DNA of 64,000 nucleotides from Olleya namhaensis (GCF_900114005.1 NZ_FORM01000008.1:163245-227244); one strand, 5' to 3'. Counted from the stretch's first letter, positions 1 through 8,940 are shown. Notes: generated by a model not told the origin, from the letters alone. Program-made: numbers and translations.

Positions 1-198
1 GGTTTGCGTAATCCTGCAGATTTTGAATTCGAAAAAGCAATTGCACATACCAACCGTAAACTTTCTAAAATTGAAACCGTGTTTTTGCTAACTGCTGCAA
101 GAACAAGTTATATCTCTTCTTCTATTGTTAGAGAAGTTATTAGAAACAATGGAGACTACACGGTTTTAGTACCCGATAGTGTTAGGACTAATAATTAG
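1..198 (+). CDS. coaD: Pantetheine-phosphate adenylyltransferase, C-terminal part
   Basis: The reading frame enters from the left edge and gives the last 65 residues of CoaD, which adenylylates 4'-phosphopantetheine to dephospho-CoA. The tail carries the family pattern of this region: RNPADFEFE, then TVFLLTA, then SSSIVRE, a variant of the ISSTxVRE helix that closes the nucleotide site. The N-terminal nucleotide-binding part lies outside the window, so the gene is cut by the window edge, not broken. The stop TAG at 196-198 merges directly into a heptamer tandem repeat. It converges on the SulP gene and shares the hairpin terminator at 277-300. Confidence 0.9.
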   Translation, partial: GLRNPADFEFEKAIAHTNRKLSKIETVFLLTAARTSYISSSIVREVIRNNGDYTVLVPDSVRTNN

Positions 199-261
199 GC
201 ATTAGGCATTAGGCATTAGGCATTAGGCATTAGGCATTAGGCATTAGGCATTAGGCATTAG
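199..261 (+). repeat. Nine perfect tandem copies of the heptamer GCATTAG
   Basis: Nine uninterrupted GCATTAG units start at the base after the coaD stop codon. The last bases of coaD (AATTAG) resemble a tenth unit, so the array may have grown from the coding tail. Written as AGGCATT the unit has the same AGGCA core and 7-base length as the arrays at 319-360 and 63806-63889. Such perfect short arrays are expected to vary in copy number by slippage. Confidence 0.95.
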
Positions 262-267
262 GCAAAA

Positions 268-308
268 TTAAAAAAAGCATCACGATTTAGATCATGATGC
301 TTTTTTTT
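268..308. terminator. Bidirectional terminator between coaD and the SulP gene
   Basis: The arms GCATCACGAT (277-286) and ATCATGATGC (291-300) pair with one mismatch around a short loop. An A tract precedes and a T tract (301-308) follows, so it can end transcription of both convergent genes. Confidence 0.8.
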
Positions 309-318
309 AGTTAAGAAC

Positions 319-360
319 GAGTCCTTTTCCCTTTTAACTTCTGCCTTCTGCCTATTTAAA
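319..360 (-). repeat. Degenerate heptamer array
   Basis: On the plus strand the 7-base units read GAGTCCT, TTTCCCT, TTTAACT, TCTGCCT, TCTGCCT, ATTTAAA. On the minus strand the cores are AGGCAGA, matching the heptamer family at 199-261 (inverted relative to it) and 63806-63889. It lies between the terminator and the SulP stop codon. Confidence 0.65.
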
Positions 361-372
361 GACAAAACAGAT

Positions 373-2034
373 CTAAAACTTATATTCTGACAAAGGCTTA
401 GGGAAATCCTCAGGATTGGCTGCTAAATGGTATCTAGGATCGTCTATATCTTCTACAACCACTTCTCTAAACTTAGGGTTAGATTTATATAGTAATACTT
501 TACAATCTTCGCTTAAATGCTTTAAACGGATTTGCTTTCCTTCTTTCTCATACTTTTCTACTAGATTAAAAATAGCTTCTAAAGCAGAATGATCACTTAC
601 TCGAGATTCGACAAAATCTATTTCAATTTTATCAGGATCGTTTTTAGCATCAAACTTCTCATTAAATGCTTGGATACTTCCAAAAAATAATGGTCCCCAG
701 ATTTCATAAATCTTAGTTCCATCTGCTTTGATACGTTTTCTTGCTCTAATTTTAGTTGCGTTTTCCCATGCAAATACTAATGCTGAAATTATGACTCCAA
801 TAAATACAGCCACTGCTAAATCTACAAACACCGTTACTAAAGATACTGTAATAAGCACCACTGCATCAGACTTAGGTATTTTTTTTAATATTCTAAAACT
901 TGACCATGCAAATGTTTCAATAACCATCATAAACATGACACCAACTAGCGCTGCAATTGGCACCATTTCTATTAACTGATCAGCAAATAATATAAACGAT
1001 AATAATGTTACCGCCATCATGATACCAGATAGTCTTCCACGTCCACCTGCATTAATATTAATAACTGTTTGACCAATCATACCACAACCACCAGTACCAC
1101 CAAATAAACCAGACACAATATTTCCGGCACCTTGTGCGACACATTCTCTGTTTCCATTACCCCTAGTTTCTGTTAACTCGTCCACTAAATTCATAGTCAT
1201 TAAAGACTCAATTAATCCAACAGAAGCTGCTAAAAACGCAGGTATTGCAATAAACTTTAAAGTATCTAAATTAAACGGTAATTTCTCCCAAAGCTCCATG
1301 TTAGGTGTTGGAAATTCTCCTTTTAAACCTGTACCACCACCTTCAACAATATAAGATCCAACGGTAGACACATCCATATTAAAACCAATAACTATTAAAC
1401 TAGTCACCAATATTGCAGTTAATGCTGCTGGCAATTTTTTAGTTATTTTAGGTAATCCCCAAATAATACCCATAGTTAGTAATACTAAACCAATCATGAT
1501 ATATAATTCAGACCCTTGCATGTAAGTACTAATGTATTCCTTTACTCCTGCATCAGAAATTTGTAATGATTTATGAGAGAACATTTTTACTTGTGCCATA
1601 AATATTACAATAGACAACCCGTTTACAAACCCCATCATTACTGGATGCGGAATCAATCGTACAAAACGTCCTAGTTTAAAAACACCTGCTAATATTTGAA
1701 TCACTCCCATTAAAACCACACAGGCCATCAGGTAGAAAAACCCCATATTTTCAATAGGCGTATCCATCAACATTCCTTTGGTATGTCCATCGGCAATCAT
1801 AGTCACAAAAATAACTGCCACTGCTCCTGCTGCTCCAGATATTAAACCTGGTCTACCTCCAAAAATAGCTGTAATTAAACCTATAATAAAAGCACCTGAC
1901 AATGCCATTAATGGATCAATTTGCGCTACAAACGCAAACGCTACCACCTCTGGAATCATAGCTAGAGACACTGTTATCCCGGCTAAAACATCATCTTTTG
2001 CATTCGGAATTATCTTTCTAATAAACTCAGTCAT
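373..2034 (-). CDS. SulP-family inorganic anion transporter
   Basis: This 553-residue inner-membrane protein belongs to the SulP/SLC26 family, secondary transporters of sulfate, bicarbonate or related anions. About ten to twelve hydrophobic segments fill roughly residues 10-430, including the conserved glycine-rich stretch with GGTGGCGMIGQT. A cytoplasmic STAS domain follows at about residues 440-530. Length and layout are normal for the family. The substrate cannot be read from sequence. It is transcribed alone from a well-formed promoter (2055-2084), divergent from the M14 peptidase gene and convergent with coaD. Confidence 0.88.
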   Translation of the reverse strand: MTEFIRKIIPNAKDDVLAGITVSLAMIPEVVAFAFVAQIDPLMALSGAFIIGLITAIFGGRPGLISGAAGAVAVIFVTMIADGHTKGMLMDTPIENMGFFYLMACVVLMGVIQILAGVFKLGRFVRLIPHPVMMGFVNGLSIVIFMAQVKMFSHKSLQISDAGVKEYISTYMQGSELYIMIGLVLLTMGIIWGLPKITKKLPAALTAILVTSLIVIGFNMDVSTVGSYIVEGGGTGLKGEFPTPNMELWEKLPFNLDTLKFIAIPAFLAASVGLIESLMTMNLVDELTETRGNGNRECVAQGAGNIVSGLFGGTGGCGMIGQTVININAGGRGRLSGIMMAVTLLSFILFADQLIEMVPIAALVGVMFMMVIETFAWSSFRILKKIPKSDAVVLITVSLVTVFVDLAVAVFIGVIISALVFAWENATKIRARKRIKADGTKIYEIWGPLFFGSIQAFNEKFDAKNDPDKIEIDFVESRVSDHSALEAIFNLVEKYEKEGKQIRLKHLSEDCKVLLYKSNPKFREVVVEDIDDPRYHLAANPEDFPKPLSEYKF

Positions 2035-2054
2035 ATCTTCAATTTTTCAAGCTG

Positions 2055-2084
2055 CAAAAGTACGTTTAATTACAACAATCACAA
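2055..2084 (-). promoter_or_regulatory. Promoter of the SulP gene
   Basis: On the minus strand a -33 TTG (2082-2084) and a -7 TACTTTTG (2055-2062) are separated by 19 bases, matching the Bacteroidota consensus. Transcription would start about 15 bases before the ATG. Confidence 0.65.
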
Positions 2085-2095
2085 GTCTATAGTAT

Positions 2096-2103
2096 TATAT
2101 TTG
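2096..2103 (+). promoter_or_regulatory. -7 element upstream of the M14 peptidase gene
   Basis: TATATTTG matches TAnnTTTG and lies 26 bases before the ATG at 2130. No clear -33 TTG is seen at the right distance. It is back to back with the SulP promoter. Confidence 0.45.
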
Positions 2104-2129
2104 TGTAACCACTTTTTAAAAAACTACCA

Positions 2130-3863
2130 ATGAAAAAAATATTAGTCCTTTTAATTTTAATCGTTTCTTGCAAACCATCCACTAAGACTAACTATGATTT
2201 TGAAACTATTTTCGAAAAATCTAATGGATTAGAAACAGCGACTTACCAACAGACTATTACCTTTTACAATAATTTAGCATCGACTTACCCTTCAATATCT
2301 ATAGACTCTTTAGGTCAAACAGATTCCGGAAAACCATTACATATAGTAACTTTAAACCCTGATGGCAATTTCAATTTTGAAAACATCAAAAAGGACAAGC
2401 GCATCTTACTAATTAATAACGGAATCCATCCTGGAGAATCCGATGGTATTGACGCTACAATGCTATTATTTAGAGACATTGCGGATGGTACTATTGCAAT
2501 ACCAAAACATACTGTATTAACTACAATCCCTATTTATAATGTGGGTGGAAGCTTAAACCGAAACACAGGCACAAGAACCAATCAAAACGGACCAAAAGCA
2601 TATGGCTTTAGAGGTAATGCTAGAAACTATGATCTAAACAGAGATTTTATAAAAAGTGACACTAAAAACGCCAAGACGTTTGCACAGATTTTTCATTTAG
2701 TACAACCTGATGTTTTTATTGATAATCATGTTAGTAATGGTGCAGATTACCAATACACCCTAACCCATTTATTTACACAACACAACAAACTGGGTGGCGC
2801 ATTAGGAGACTATTTACACAGCAAGATGCAACCTAACTTAGAACATAAATTAGCTGATAAAAAATGGGACATCACACCTTATGTCAATGTTTTTAACACG
2901 GTTCCCGAAGCTGGATTTAGTCAATTTATGGACAGCCCGCGCTACTCCACTGGATACACAACATTATTTAACACCTTGGGCATGATGGTAGAAACACACA
3001 TGCTTAAACCCTATAAGCAACGTGTAGAAGGGACTTATGAGTTAATGAAATCTATGATAGAAATTATAGAAGAAGACCATGAGCAAATAAAAACACTACG
3101 CCTAGAGGCGAATCAAAAACTGTTGGCTAAAACAACTTATCCATTACAATGGGAAATTGATACTACAAAAACCACAACATTACAATTTAAAGGTTTTGAA
3201 GGTCACAGAATACCAAGTAATATTACCGAAGCCGATCGTTTAAAATACGACGTCAACAAACCTTTTACAAAACCTGTTGCCTATCAGAACTACTTCAAAC
3301 CTAGTGTTGAGGTTAGTGTTCCAAAAGCCTACATTATACCTCAAGGTTGGTGGCATGTTATTGAACTTTTAAAGTTGAATAATGTAGCACTAAAAACGTT
3401 AACCAAGGACACAACCATAACGGTACAATCTTATAAAATTGATACGTTTGAAACTAGAACAAGAGCTTATGAGGGACATTACCAACATTATAATACTTCC
3501 ATAAAAGCCTCAGAGGAAAACATTCTTTTTAGAAAAGGAGATTTTCTAATTGAAACCAATCAAACGGCGTTTAGGTATCTAATTGAAACTTTAGAACCTC
3601 AAGCTCCAGATTCATTTTTTAACTGGAATTTCTTTGATACAATCTTGCAACAAAAAGAAGGATTTTCGCCTTACGTTTGGGAAGATAAAGCCGAATTATT
3701 ATTGGCGCAAAATCCAAAACTTAAAATAAATTTCAATCTTAAAAAATCGTACGATAAAGACTTCGCAACTAACTGGTACTCACAACTAGACTGGTTGCAC
3801 AAACAGAGTCCAAATTACGAGAAATCACACTTACAATATCCTGTTTTTAGAGTGGAAAAATAA
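2130..3863 (+). CDS. M14-family zinc carboxypeptidase-like lipoprotein
   Basis: The 577-residue protein begins with a short lipoprotein signal (lipobox LIVSC, Cys14), so it should be anchored in a membrane facing the periplasm. The M14 zinc site is complete: H100 and E103 in HPGES, and H200 in DNHVSNG. The substrate-binding NxxR-like segment is present as ARNYDLNRDF, and E288 in VETHM fits the catalytic glutamate. The remaining 280 residues form an extension of unknown role. Members cleave C-terminal residues or amide-linked amino acids. It lies 78 bases upstream of the GNAT-nitrilase gene on the same strand, so it may supply or trim substrates for the amidoligase cluster, but this link is inference. 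Confidence 0.82.
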   Translation: MKKILVLLILIVSCKPSTKTNYDFETIFEKSNGLETATYQQTITFYNNLASTYPSISIDSLGQTDSGKPLHIVTLNPDGNFNFENIKKDKRILLINNGIHPGESDGIDATMLLFRDIADGTIAIPKHTVLTTIPIYNVGGSLNRNTGTRTNQNGPKAYGFRGNARNYDLNRDFIKSDTKNAKTFAQIFHLVQPDVFIDNHVSNGADYQYTLTHLFTQHNKLGGALGDYLHSKMQPNLEHKLADKKWDITPYVNVFNTVPEAGFSQFMDSPRYSTGYTTLFNTLGMMVETHMLKPYKQRVEGTYELMKSMIEIIEEDHEQIKTLRLEANQKLLAKTTYPLQWEIDTTKTTTLQFKGFEGHRIPSNITEADRLKYDVNKPFTKPVAYQNYFKPSVEVSVPKAYIIPQGWWHVIELLKLNNVALKTLTKDTTITVQSYKIDTFETRTRAYEGHYQHYNTSIKASEENILFRKGDFLIETNQTAFRYLIETLEPQAPDSFFNWNFFDTILQQKEGFSPYVWEDKAELLLAQNPKLKINFNLKKSYDKDFATNWYSQLDWLHKQSPNYEKSHLQYPVFRVEK

Positions 3864-3941
3864 ATGTAAAAAATATTTTTTTTAGTTGTTTTTTCAATTT
3901 GTTTTTATACTACATTTACTATACAAATCAAGTAAATAAAA

Positions 3942-5468
3942 ATGAACCCACAAGACATTGAAAATATAGAATTAGCATATCTAACTCTAGATGATTATCA
4001 AGAGTTAAAAGAGGCTATGCAAGAAGCATATAAGTCTATGCCTAATTTATATTGGAGAGAACATCAAATTAAAACATTAATAGACAAGTTTCCGGAAGGA
4101 CAAGTTGTTATTAAAATCAACAACCAAATTGCAGGTTGTGCTTTATCTATAATAGTAGATTACGATAGGATTGAAGAAGAACACACCTACGAGGATATTA
4201 CAGGTAATTACTCTTTTAACACACATACCAAATCTGGAGATGTGCTTTATGGTATTGATGTTTTTATAAAACCTAAATTTAGAGGATTACGTTTAGGGAG
4301 ACGTTTGTATGACTACAGAAAAGAATTATGCGAACAACTTAACCTAAGAGGTATTGTATTTGGCGGTCGTATTCCAAACTACCACAATCACCAAGATAAA
4401 ATGACGCCGAAGGAATACATGGATAAAGTGAAGCGTAAAGAAATCCATGATTCTGTTTTAAACTTTCAAATATCAAACGACTTTCACCCACTACGTGTTT
4501 TAAAAGGCTACTTAGAAGGGGATAAAGACTCTGGAGAATTTGCGGTGCTTTTAGAATGGGATAATATTTATTACAAAAAACCATCTAAAAAAGCAGCTAC
4601 CAAGAAAAAAGTAGTGCGTTTAGGTCTTATACAGTGGCAAATGCGTTTATATAAGGATCTGGAAGAATTAATGCAACAAGCCGAATATTTTGTGGATGCC
4701 GTATCTGGATACCGTTCTGACTTTGCGTTATTCCCTGAGTTTTTTAACGCGCCTTTAATGGCTACCAACAACCACTTACCGGTATCTGAAGCTATTAGAG
4801 AATTAGCAAAACATACGGATGAGATTGTACAAAAATTTTCAGAATTAGCGATTTCATACAACATCAATATTATTACAGGAAGTTTTCCAGAAATGAAAGA
4901 CGACCTATTATATAACGTTGGATATTTATGTAGACGAGATGGGACATTAGAACGTTATGAAAAATTACACGTCACACCTGATGAAGCTAAAGTTTGGGGT
5001 ATGCAAGGTGGTAACAAACTACAGGCATTTGATACCGATTGCGGAAAAATAGGAATTTTAATTTGCTACGATTCTGAGTTCCCTGAGTTAAGTAGATTAT
5101 TAGCTGATGAGGGTATGGACATATTATTTGTTCCGTTTTTAACGGATACACAAAATGGGTATTCTAGAGTCCGTCATTGTGCACAAGCACGTGCTATAGA
5201 AAACGAATGTTATGTTGCTATTGCAGGTAGCGTTGGTAACTTACCAAAAGTACACAACATGGACATCCAATATGCGCAGTCGATGGTGTTTACGCCTTGC
5301 GATTTTGCGTTCCCTGCAAATGGTATAAAAGCAGAAGCTACAGCAAACACAGAAATGATTTTAATTGCAGATGTAGACATAGATTTACTACGCGAATTAA
5401 ACCAATTTGGTAGCGTTAGAAACCTAAAAGACAGACGTAAAGACATTTTCAGCTTGACTAAAAAATAG
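3942..5468 (+). CDS. GNAT acetyltransferase-nitrilase (carbon-nitrogen hydrolase) fusion
   Basis: Two enzymes are fused in 508 residues. Residues about 8-215 form a GNAT N-acyltransferase-like domain with the acyl-CoA loop region around FRGLRLGRRLYDYR. Residues about 225-508 form a nitrilase-superfamily amidase with the catalytic triad E266 (FPEFF), K341 (YEKLH) and C375 (LICYDSE). Fusions of this type are known in Bacteroidota but their reaction is not settled; an amide could be hydrolysed or an acyl group transferred. It precedes the ATP-grasp/GCS2/FGase unit by 107 bases, with a hairpin between them. Both active sites look intact. Confidence 0.88.
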   Translation: MNPQDIENIELAYLTLDDYQELKEAMQEAYKSMPNLYWREHQIKTLIDKFPEGQVVIKINNQIAGCALSIIVDYDRIEEEHTYEDITGNYSFNTHTKSGDVLYGIDVFIKPKFRGLRLGRRLYDYRKELCEQLNLRGIVFGGRIPNYHNHQDKMTPKEYMDKVKRKEIHDSVLNFQISNDFHPLRVLKGYLEGDKDSGEFAVLLEWDNIYYKKPSKKAATKKKVVRLGLIQWQMRLYKDLEELMQQAEYFVDAVSGYRSDFALFPEFFNAPLMATNNHLPVSEAIRELAKHTDEIVQKFSELAISYNINIITGSFPEMKDDLLYNVGYLCRRDGTLERYEKLHVTPDEAKVWGMQGGNKLQAFDTDCGKIGILICYDSEFPELSRLLADEGMDILFVPFLTDTQNGYSRVRHCAQARAIENECYVAIAGSVGNLPKVHNMDIQYAQSMVFTPCDFAFPANGIKAEATANTEMILIADVDIDLLRELNQFGSVRNLKDRRKDIFSLTKK

Positions 5469-5495
5469 GCTTTACTATTTATTAAAAAATTAACT

Positions 5496-5526
5496 AAACT
5501 GGTTTTACTTTTTGTAAAACCAGTTT
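5496..5526 (+). other. Intercistronic 13-bp perfect hairpin without a U tract
   Basis: AAACTGGTTTTAC (5496-5508) pairs perfectly with GTAAAACCAGTTT (5514-5526) around a TTTTT loop. The bases after it are A-rich, not T-rich, so it is a poor terminator on the plus strand. It may be an mRNA processing or stability element between the nitrilase and RimK genes. Confidence 0.7.
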
Positions 5527-5559
5527 AAAAATAATATAACTTTACTTATAATTTATATC

Positions 5560-5570
5560 GCGATCATCGC
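5560..5570. promoter_or_regulatory. GCGAT-C-ATCGC dyad just before the RimK-like start codon
   Basis: An 11-base perfect dyad, locally GC-rich in AT-rich DNA, ends five bases before the ATG at 5576. A possible -7 box (TAACTTTA, 5537-5544) lies just upstream. It could be an operator or could control ribosome access. Confidence 0.4.
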
Positions 5571-5575
5571 ATAAA

Positions 5576-7021
5576 ATGAACAAATACATTGTTGTCAATC
5601 AACCTGAAAAATGGCATTTTTCGATTGAGAATATTACGGTAATTTCTTCTCAAGACTATCTTACCAATCCTAAGTTTTCACTTTTAAAAAAAGCGAGAAT
5701 ATTTAACCTTTGCAAAGACTACAGCTATCAATCTAAAGGGTATTACGTGTCTTTATTAGCAGAAGCTAGAGGTCATTTAGCCATTCCTACGGTTAGAAAC
5801 ATTGTAGATTTAAAAACATTAAAACTCGTTAAAATTGTATCGGATGAGTTTGATGATGTTATCCAACAAAGTTTAAAAAGTATTAAATCAAGAGAATTTA
5901 CATTGAGCATCTATTTTGGACAAAATGTAGCTCAAAAATATAAAGAGCTAAGCAGCTTATTTTATAAACATTTTCAAGTGCCTTTTTTACGTATTAAGTT
6001 TCATCATAACAACAAATGGAACATACAAAGTATTAAAGCCATTTCAGAATCCGAAATCCCAGCGGATCATATCGAAAGTGTCAACGTATTCGCCAATCAA
6101 TATTTTGCAAAAAAACGTTACGACACACCTAAATTAGCGACGTCAGATTTCGATTTAGCGATTTTAGTTAACCCAAACGATCCCGCACCTCCAAGCAACG
6201 CCAAAGCCTTAAAAAGGTTTATTGATATTGCTGAAAAAATGAATATTTATGCCGAAATCATAGAGCCTAAAGACTTAAGTCGCCTATCGTCTTTTGATGC
6301 TTTATTTATTAGACAAAGTACAGAAGTTAATAATGAAGCCTATGCTTTTGCTAGAAAAGCACAACAAGAAGGACTTGCAATTATTGACTACCCCGAGGCT
6401 ATTTTAAAATGTTGCAACAAAGTGTATATGGCAGAAGCTTTAAACAATGCACATATAGCAACACCAAAAACAGTCATTGTACACAAAGAGAATAGAGCGT
6501 TAGTTTTAGAACAAGTAGGCTTACCATGTGTTTTAAAAGCACCAGATAGCACGTTTTCGTTTGGTGTAAAAAAAGCTAAAACAGCAGCAGAATATGATAC
6601 GTTAGTCTCTGAAATGCTTAAAGAATCAGACTTAATTATTGCGCAAGAGTTTTGTCCATCTGATTACGATTGGCGCATTGGAATTATAGACGATGTGCCT
6701 TTTTATGCCTGTAAATACTATATGGCAAAAGGACATTGGCAAATCTATAATTGGAATGCCGATAAAAAAAACGATCAAGATGGTGACGCAGATTGCCTAC
6801 CAATAGAAGACGTCCCAAAAACAGTTATTACTATGGCTATAAAATCGGCTAAACTGATGGGAAAAGGTTTATATGGTATTGATATAAAAGTGGTAAACAA
6901 TACGTCGATGGTTATTGAAATTAATGACAACCCTAACATTGACTTTGGAGTAGAAGACGCATTTTATGGTGATCTAGTCTACACAAAAATATTGAATGCT
7001 TTAAAAACAAGATTGGAATAA
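5576..7021 (+). CDS. RimK-like ATP-grasp ligase with RLAN-type N-terminal domain
   Basis: The 481-residue protein has an N-terminal domain of about 150 residues typical of RimK-like ligases (opening with a YIVVNQPEKW-type motif) and a C-terminal ATP-grasp fold at about residues 265-480. Visible ATP-grasp features are the lysine in VLKAPDSTFSFGVKKA, the QEF hinge segment, the arginine in DWRIGIID, and the metal-binding EINDNPNIDFG near the end. This family forms amide bonds by ATP-driven acyl phosphate chemistry, often adding glutamate or another amino acid to a carboxylate. Its stop is two bases from the next start, so it is co-translated with the GCS2-like gene. The substrate is unknown. Annotation as ribosomal protein S6 modification would be an overreach. 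Confidence 0.88.
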   Translation: MNKYIVVNQPEKWHFSIENITVISSQDYLTNPKFSLLKKARIFNLCKDYSYQSKGYYVSLLAEARGHLAIPTVRNIVDLKTLKLVKIVSDEFDDVIQQSLKSIKSREFTLSIYFGQNVAQKYKELSSLFYKHFQVPFLRIKFHHNNKWNIQSIKAISESEIPADHIESVNVFANQYFAKKRYDTPKLATSDFDLAILVNPNDPAPPSNAKALKRFIDIAEKMNIYAEIIEPKDLSRLSSFDALFIRQSTEVNNEAYAFARKAQQEGLAIIDYPEAILKCCNKVYMAEALNNAHIATPKTVIVHKENRALVLEQVGLPCVLKAPDSTFSFGVKKAKTAAEYDTLVSEMLKESDLIIAQEFCPSDYDWRIGIIDDVPFYACKYYMAKGHWQIYNWNADKKNDQDGDADCLPIEDVPKTVITMAIKSAKLMGKGLYGIDIKVVNNTSMVIEINDNPNIDFGVEDAFYGDLVYTKILNALKTRLE

Positions 7022-7023
7022 TT

Positions 7024-8256
7024 ATGGGTAAAAAGTATCACTTATTTGAGGTCTATGGGATAGAGCTTGAATACATGTTAGTTAACACTAATAGCTTTAA
7101 AGTGGCACCTATTGTTGATGTATTACTAACTAAAAAGAATGGCCAATTAACTTCTGATATTGAAAACGGAACCATTGCTTGGAGTAATGAGTTGGTTGCC
7201 CATGTGGTAGAATTAAAGACCAATGGACCAACTAAAGATTTAAATTCGTTAGCGGAAGCATTTCATAAAAACGTATTAGAAATTAATGCGTTACTAAAAC
7301 CGCTACAAGCTAATTTACTACCTACAGCATGTCACCCGACAATGGATCCTTTAAAAGACACACAATTATGGAAACACAGTTATAGTGAAGTGTATGAGTT
7401 GTACAATAGGATTTTTGACTGTAAAGGTCATGGCTGGAGTAATGTCCAAAGCACACACATTAACCTCCCTTTTTATGATGATAAAGAATTTGAAAAACTA
7501 CACGCAGCCGTTAGGGTAATTTTACCGCTATTACCAGGATTGTGTGCCAGCTCTCCAATATTAGATGGTAAAGTAACAGGTTTTAAAGACACTAGATTAG
7601 AGTATTATAAAACCAACCAAAAAGAAATTCCAGAAATGACAGGGTTAGTTATTCCGGAGCGCGTCTTTACAAAAGCAGATTACTACGCAACTATTTTTGA
7701 ACCCATAAAAAAAGCCATTAAAAAGCATGACACTAACAATATCTTAGATCATCACTTTTTAAATAGTCGTGGTGCCATTGCTAGATTTGACAGAAATGCT
7801 ATTGAAATTAGATTAGTAGATATACAAGAATGTCCAAAAGCAGACATTGCCATTTGCGCATTAATAATTGAAGTTTTAAAGCTATTAGTTAATGGAGAAA
7901 CGGTAGGACTTAAAAAGCAAGAAAAATGGTTAAAACAAGATCTTTTTGCTATTTTGAATAATACTATAAAAGACGGAGAACTTTACAACATCTCTGACTT
8001 AAACTATTTAGAGCTATTTGATTTAAAAGACGCTGCCACAGTAAAAGACATATGGAAACATCTATACAGTCTAGTTAAAGAAAACATCTCTGAGGACTAC
8101 CAAAAAGCGTTAGAGACTATCCTTACACATGGTACATTATCTACTAGAATTATTACCGCATTAAAACAAGATGTTTCAGTTAAAAACATAACTCACATTT
8201 ATAATCAACTAGCCCAATGTTTGCAAAACAACGTGCTATTTACACCCACGGTTTAA
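7024..8256 (+). CDS. GCS2-like carboxylate-amine ligase
   Basis: The 410-residue protein resembles the GCS2 branch of glutamate-cysteine ligases. The N-terminal active-site strand GIELEY (G12, E14, E16) provides metal-binding glutamates, and later family marks are HPTMDP and QSTHINLPF. The ATG is two bases after the RimK stop and the stop is one base before the next ATG, which indicates one translational unit. Family members join an amine to the gamma-carboxyl of glutamate or a similar acid. Because it is paired with another ligase and not with glutathione synthetase, a peptide other than glutathione is likely. Confidence 0.82.
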   Translation: MGKKYHLFEVYGIELEYMLVNTNSFKVAPIVDVLLTKKNGQLTSDIENGTIAWSNELVAHVVELKTNGPTKDLNSLAEAFHKNVLEINALLKPLQANLLPTACHPTMDPLKDTQLWKHSYSEVYELYNRIFDCKGHGWSNVQSTHINLPFYDDKEFEKLHAAVRVILPLLPGLCASSPILDGKVTGFKDTRLEYYKTNQKEIPEMTGLVIPERVFTKADYYATIFEPIKKAIKKHDTNNILDHHFLNSRGAIARFDRNAIEIRLVDIQECPKADIAICALIIEVLKLLVNGETVGLKKQEKWLKQDLFAILNNTIKDGELYNISDLNYLELFDLKDAATVKDIWKHLYSLVKENISEDYQKALETILTHGTLSTRIITALKQDVSVKNITHIYNQLAQCLQNNVLFTPTV

Positions 8257-8257
8257 A

Positions 8258-8938
8258 ATGAAATTAGTTATAACTTGCGAACATGGTGGTAATACTATTC
8301 CCAAGGAATACAAATCACTTTTCACAGACACTTCCGTACTTGAAACGCATAGAGGTTATGATTTAGGCGCTTTGGATGTGTTTAATTACTTACAACCACT
8401 AGCTGATTATTCTAACTATAGCAAAACTAGTCGCTTGTTAATAGAGTTGAATAGGTCTTTATTACACAAAAATGTATATTCCGAGTTTACTAAAAAGCTT
8501 CCTATCAATGAGAAAAAACAAATTATTAAAAAACATTATAGCGTATACAGAAGTGCAGTAACAGATTATATCCAAGCACGTATTAAAAATAATAATGACG
8601 TATTACACTTATCCATACATTCCTTTACTCCACAATTAAACCAAGACATCCGTAATTGTGATATCGGTTTACTATTCGATTCTAGAAAAGCTAACGAAAA
8701 AGAAATTGCTGTTGCTTTAAAAAAAAGTATTCTCGCTAAAAACCCTAACTATCGAATTCGCTTTAATTATCCTTATTTAGGTAAAGCTGATGGATTTACT
8801 ACTACTTTAAGAAAACAGTTCCCGAAGCATTACTCTGGAATTGAAATTGAAATAAACCAATCTTTTAGTGTCGACAATAAAATGCCCGATGCTATTAAGA
8901 CTGTTCTAAAAGAAAGCATACTTAAATTTAAGGCATAA
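8258..8938 (+). CDS. N-formylglutamate amidohydrolase family protein
   Basis: The 226-residue protein has the FGase signature CEHGGNTIP (residues 7-15) and HRGYDLGALD, the zinc-site region of a carboxypeptidase-like amidohydrolase fold, plus a conserved SRLLIELNRS. Known members deformylate N-formylglutamate in histidine breakdown, but no hut genes are nearby. Sitting as the third gene of a ligase operon, it more likely hydrolyses an amide made or used by the two ligases. That role is inferred only from context. A strong hairpin terminator directly follows. Confidence 0.85.
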   Translation: MKLVITCEHGGNTIPKEYKSLFTDTSVLETHRGYDLGALDVFNYLQPLADYSNYSKTSRLLIELNRSLLHKNVYSEFTKKLPINEKKQIIKKHYSVYRSAVTDYIQARIKNNNDVLHLSIHSFTPQLNQDIRNCDIGLLFDSRKANEKEIAVALKKSILAKNPNYRIRFNYPYLGKADGFTTTLRKQFPKHYSGIEIEINQSFSVDNKMPDAIKTVLKESILKFKA

Positions 8939-8940
8939 AA

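Noticed and set aside
199..261. CRISPR array
   Set aside because: Units are 7 bases with no spacers and no cas genes in the window.
1778..2092. Plus-strand open frame opposite the SulP gene start
   Set aside because: Antisense to a membrane protein coding region, repetitive Ala/Ile composition, crosses the SulP promoter.
5576..7021. Ribosomal protein S6 modification enzyme RimK
   Set aside because: The N-terminal domain and the operon with a GCS2-like ligase differ from true RimK; only the ATP-grasp part is shared.
8258..8938. Histidine-utilisation HutG
   Set aside because: No hut genes in the neighbourhood; the gene is coupled to two ligase genes.
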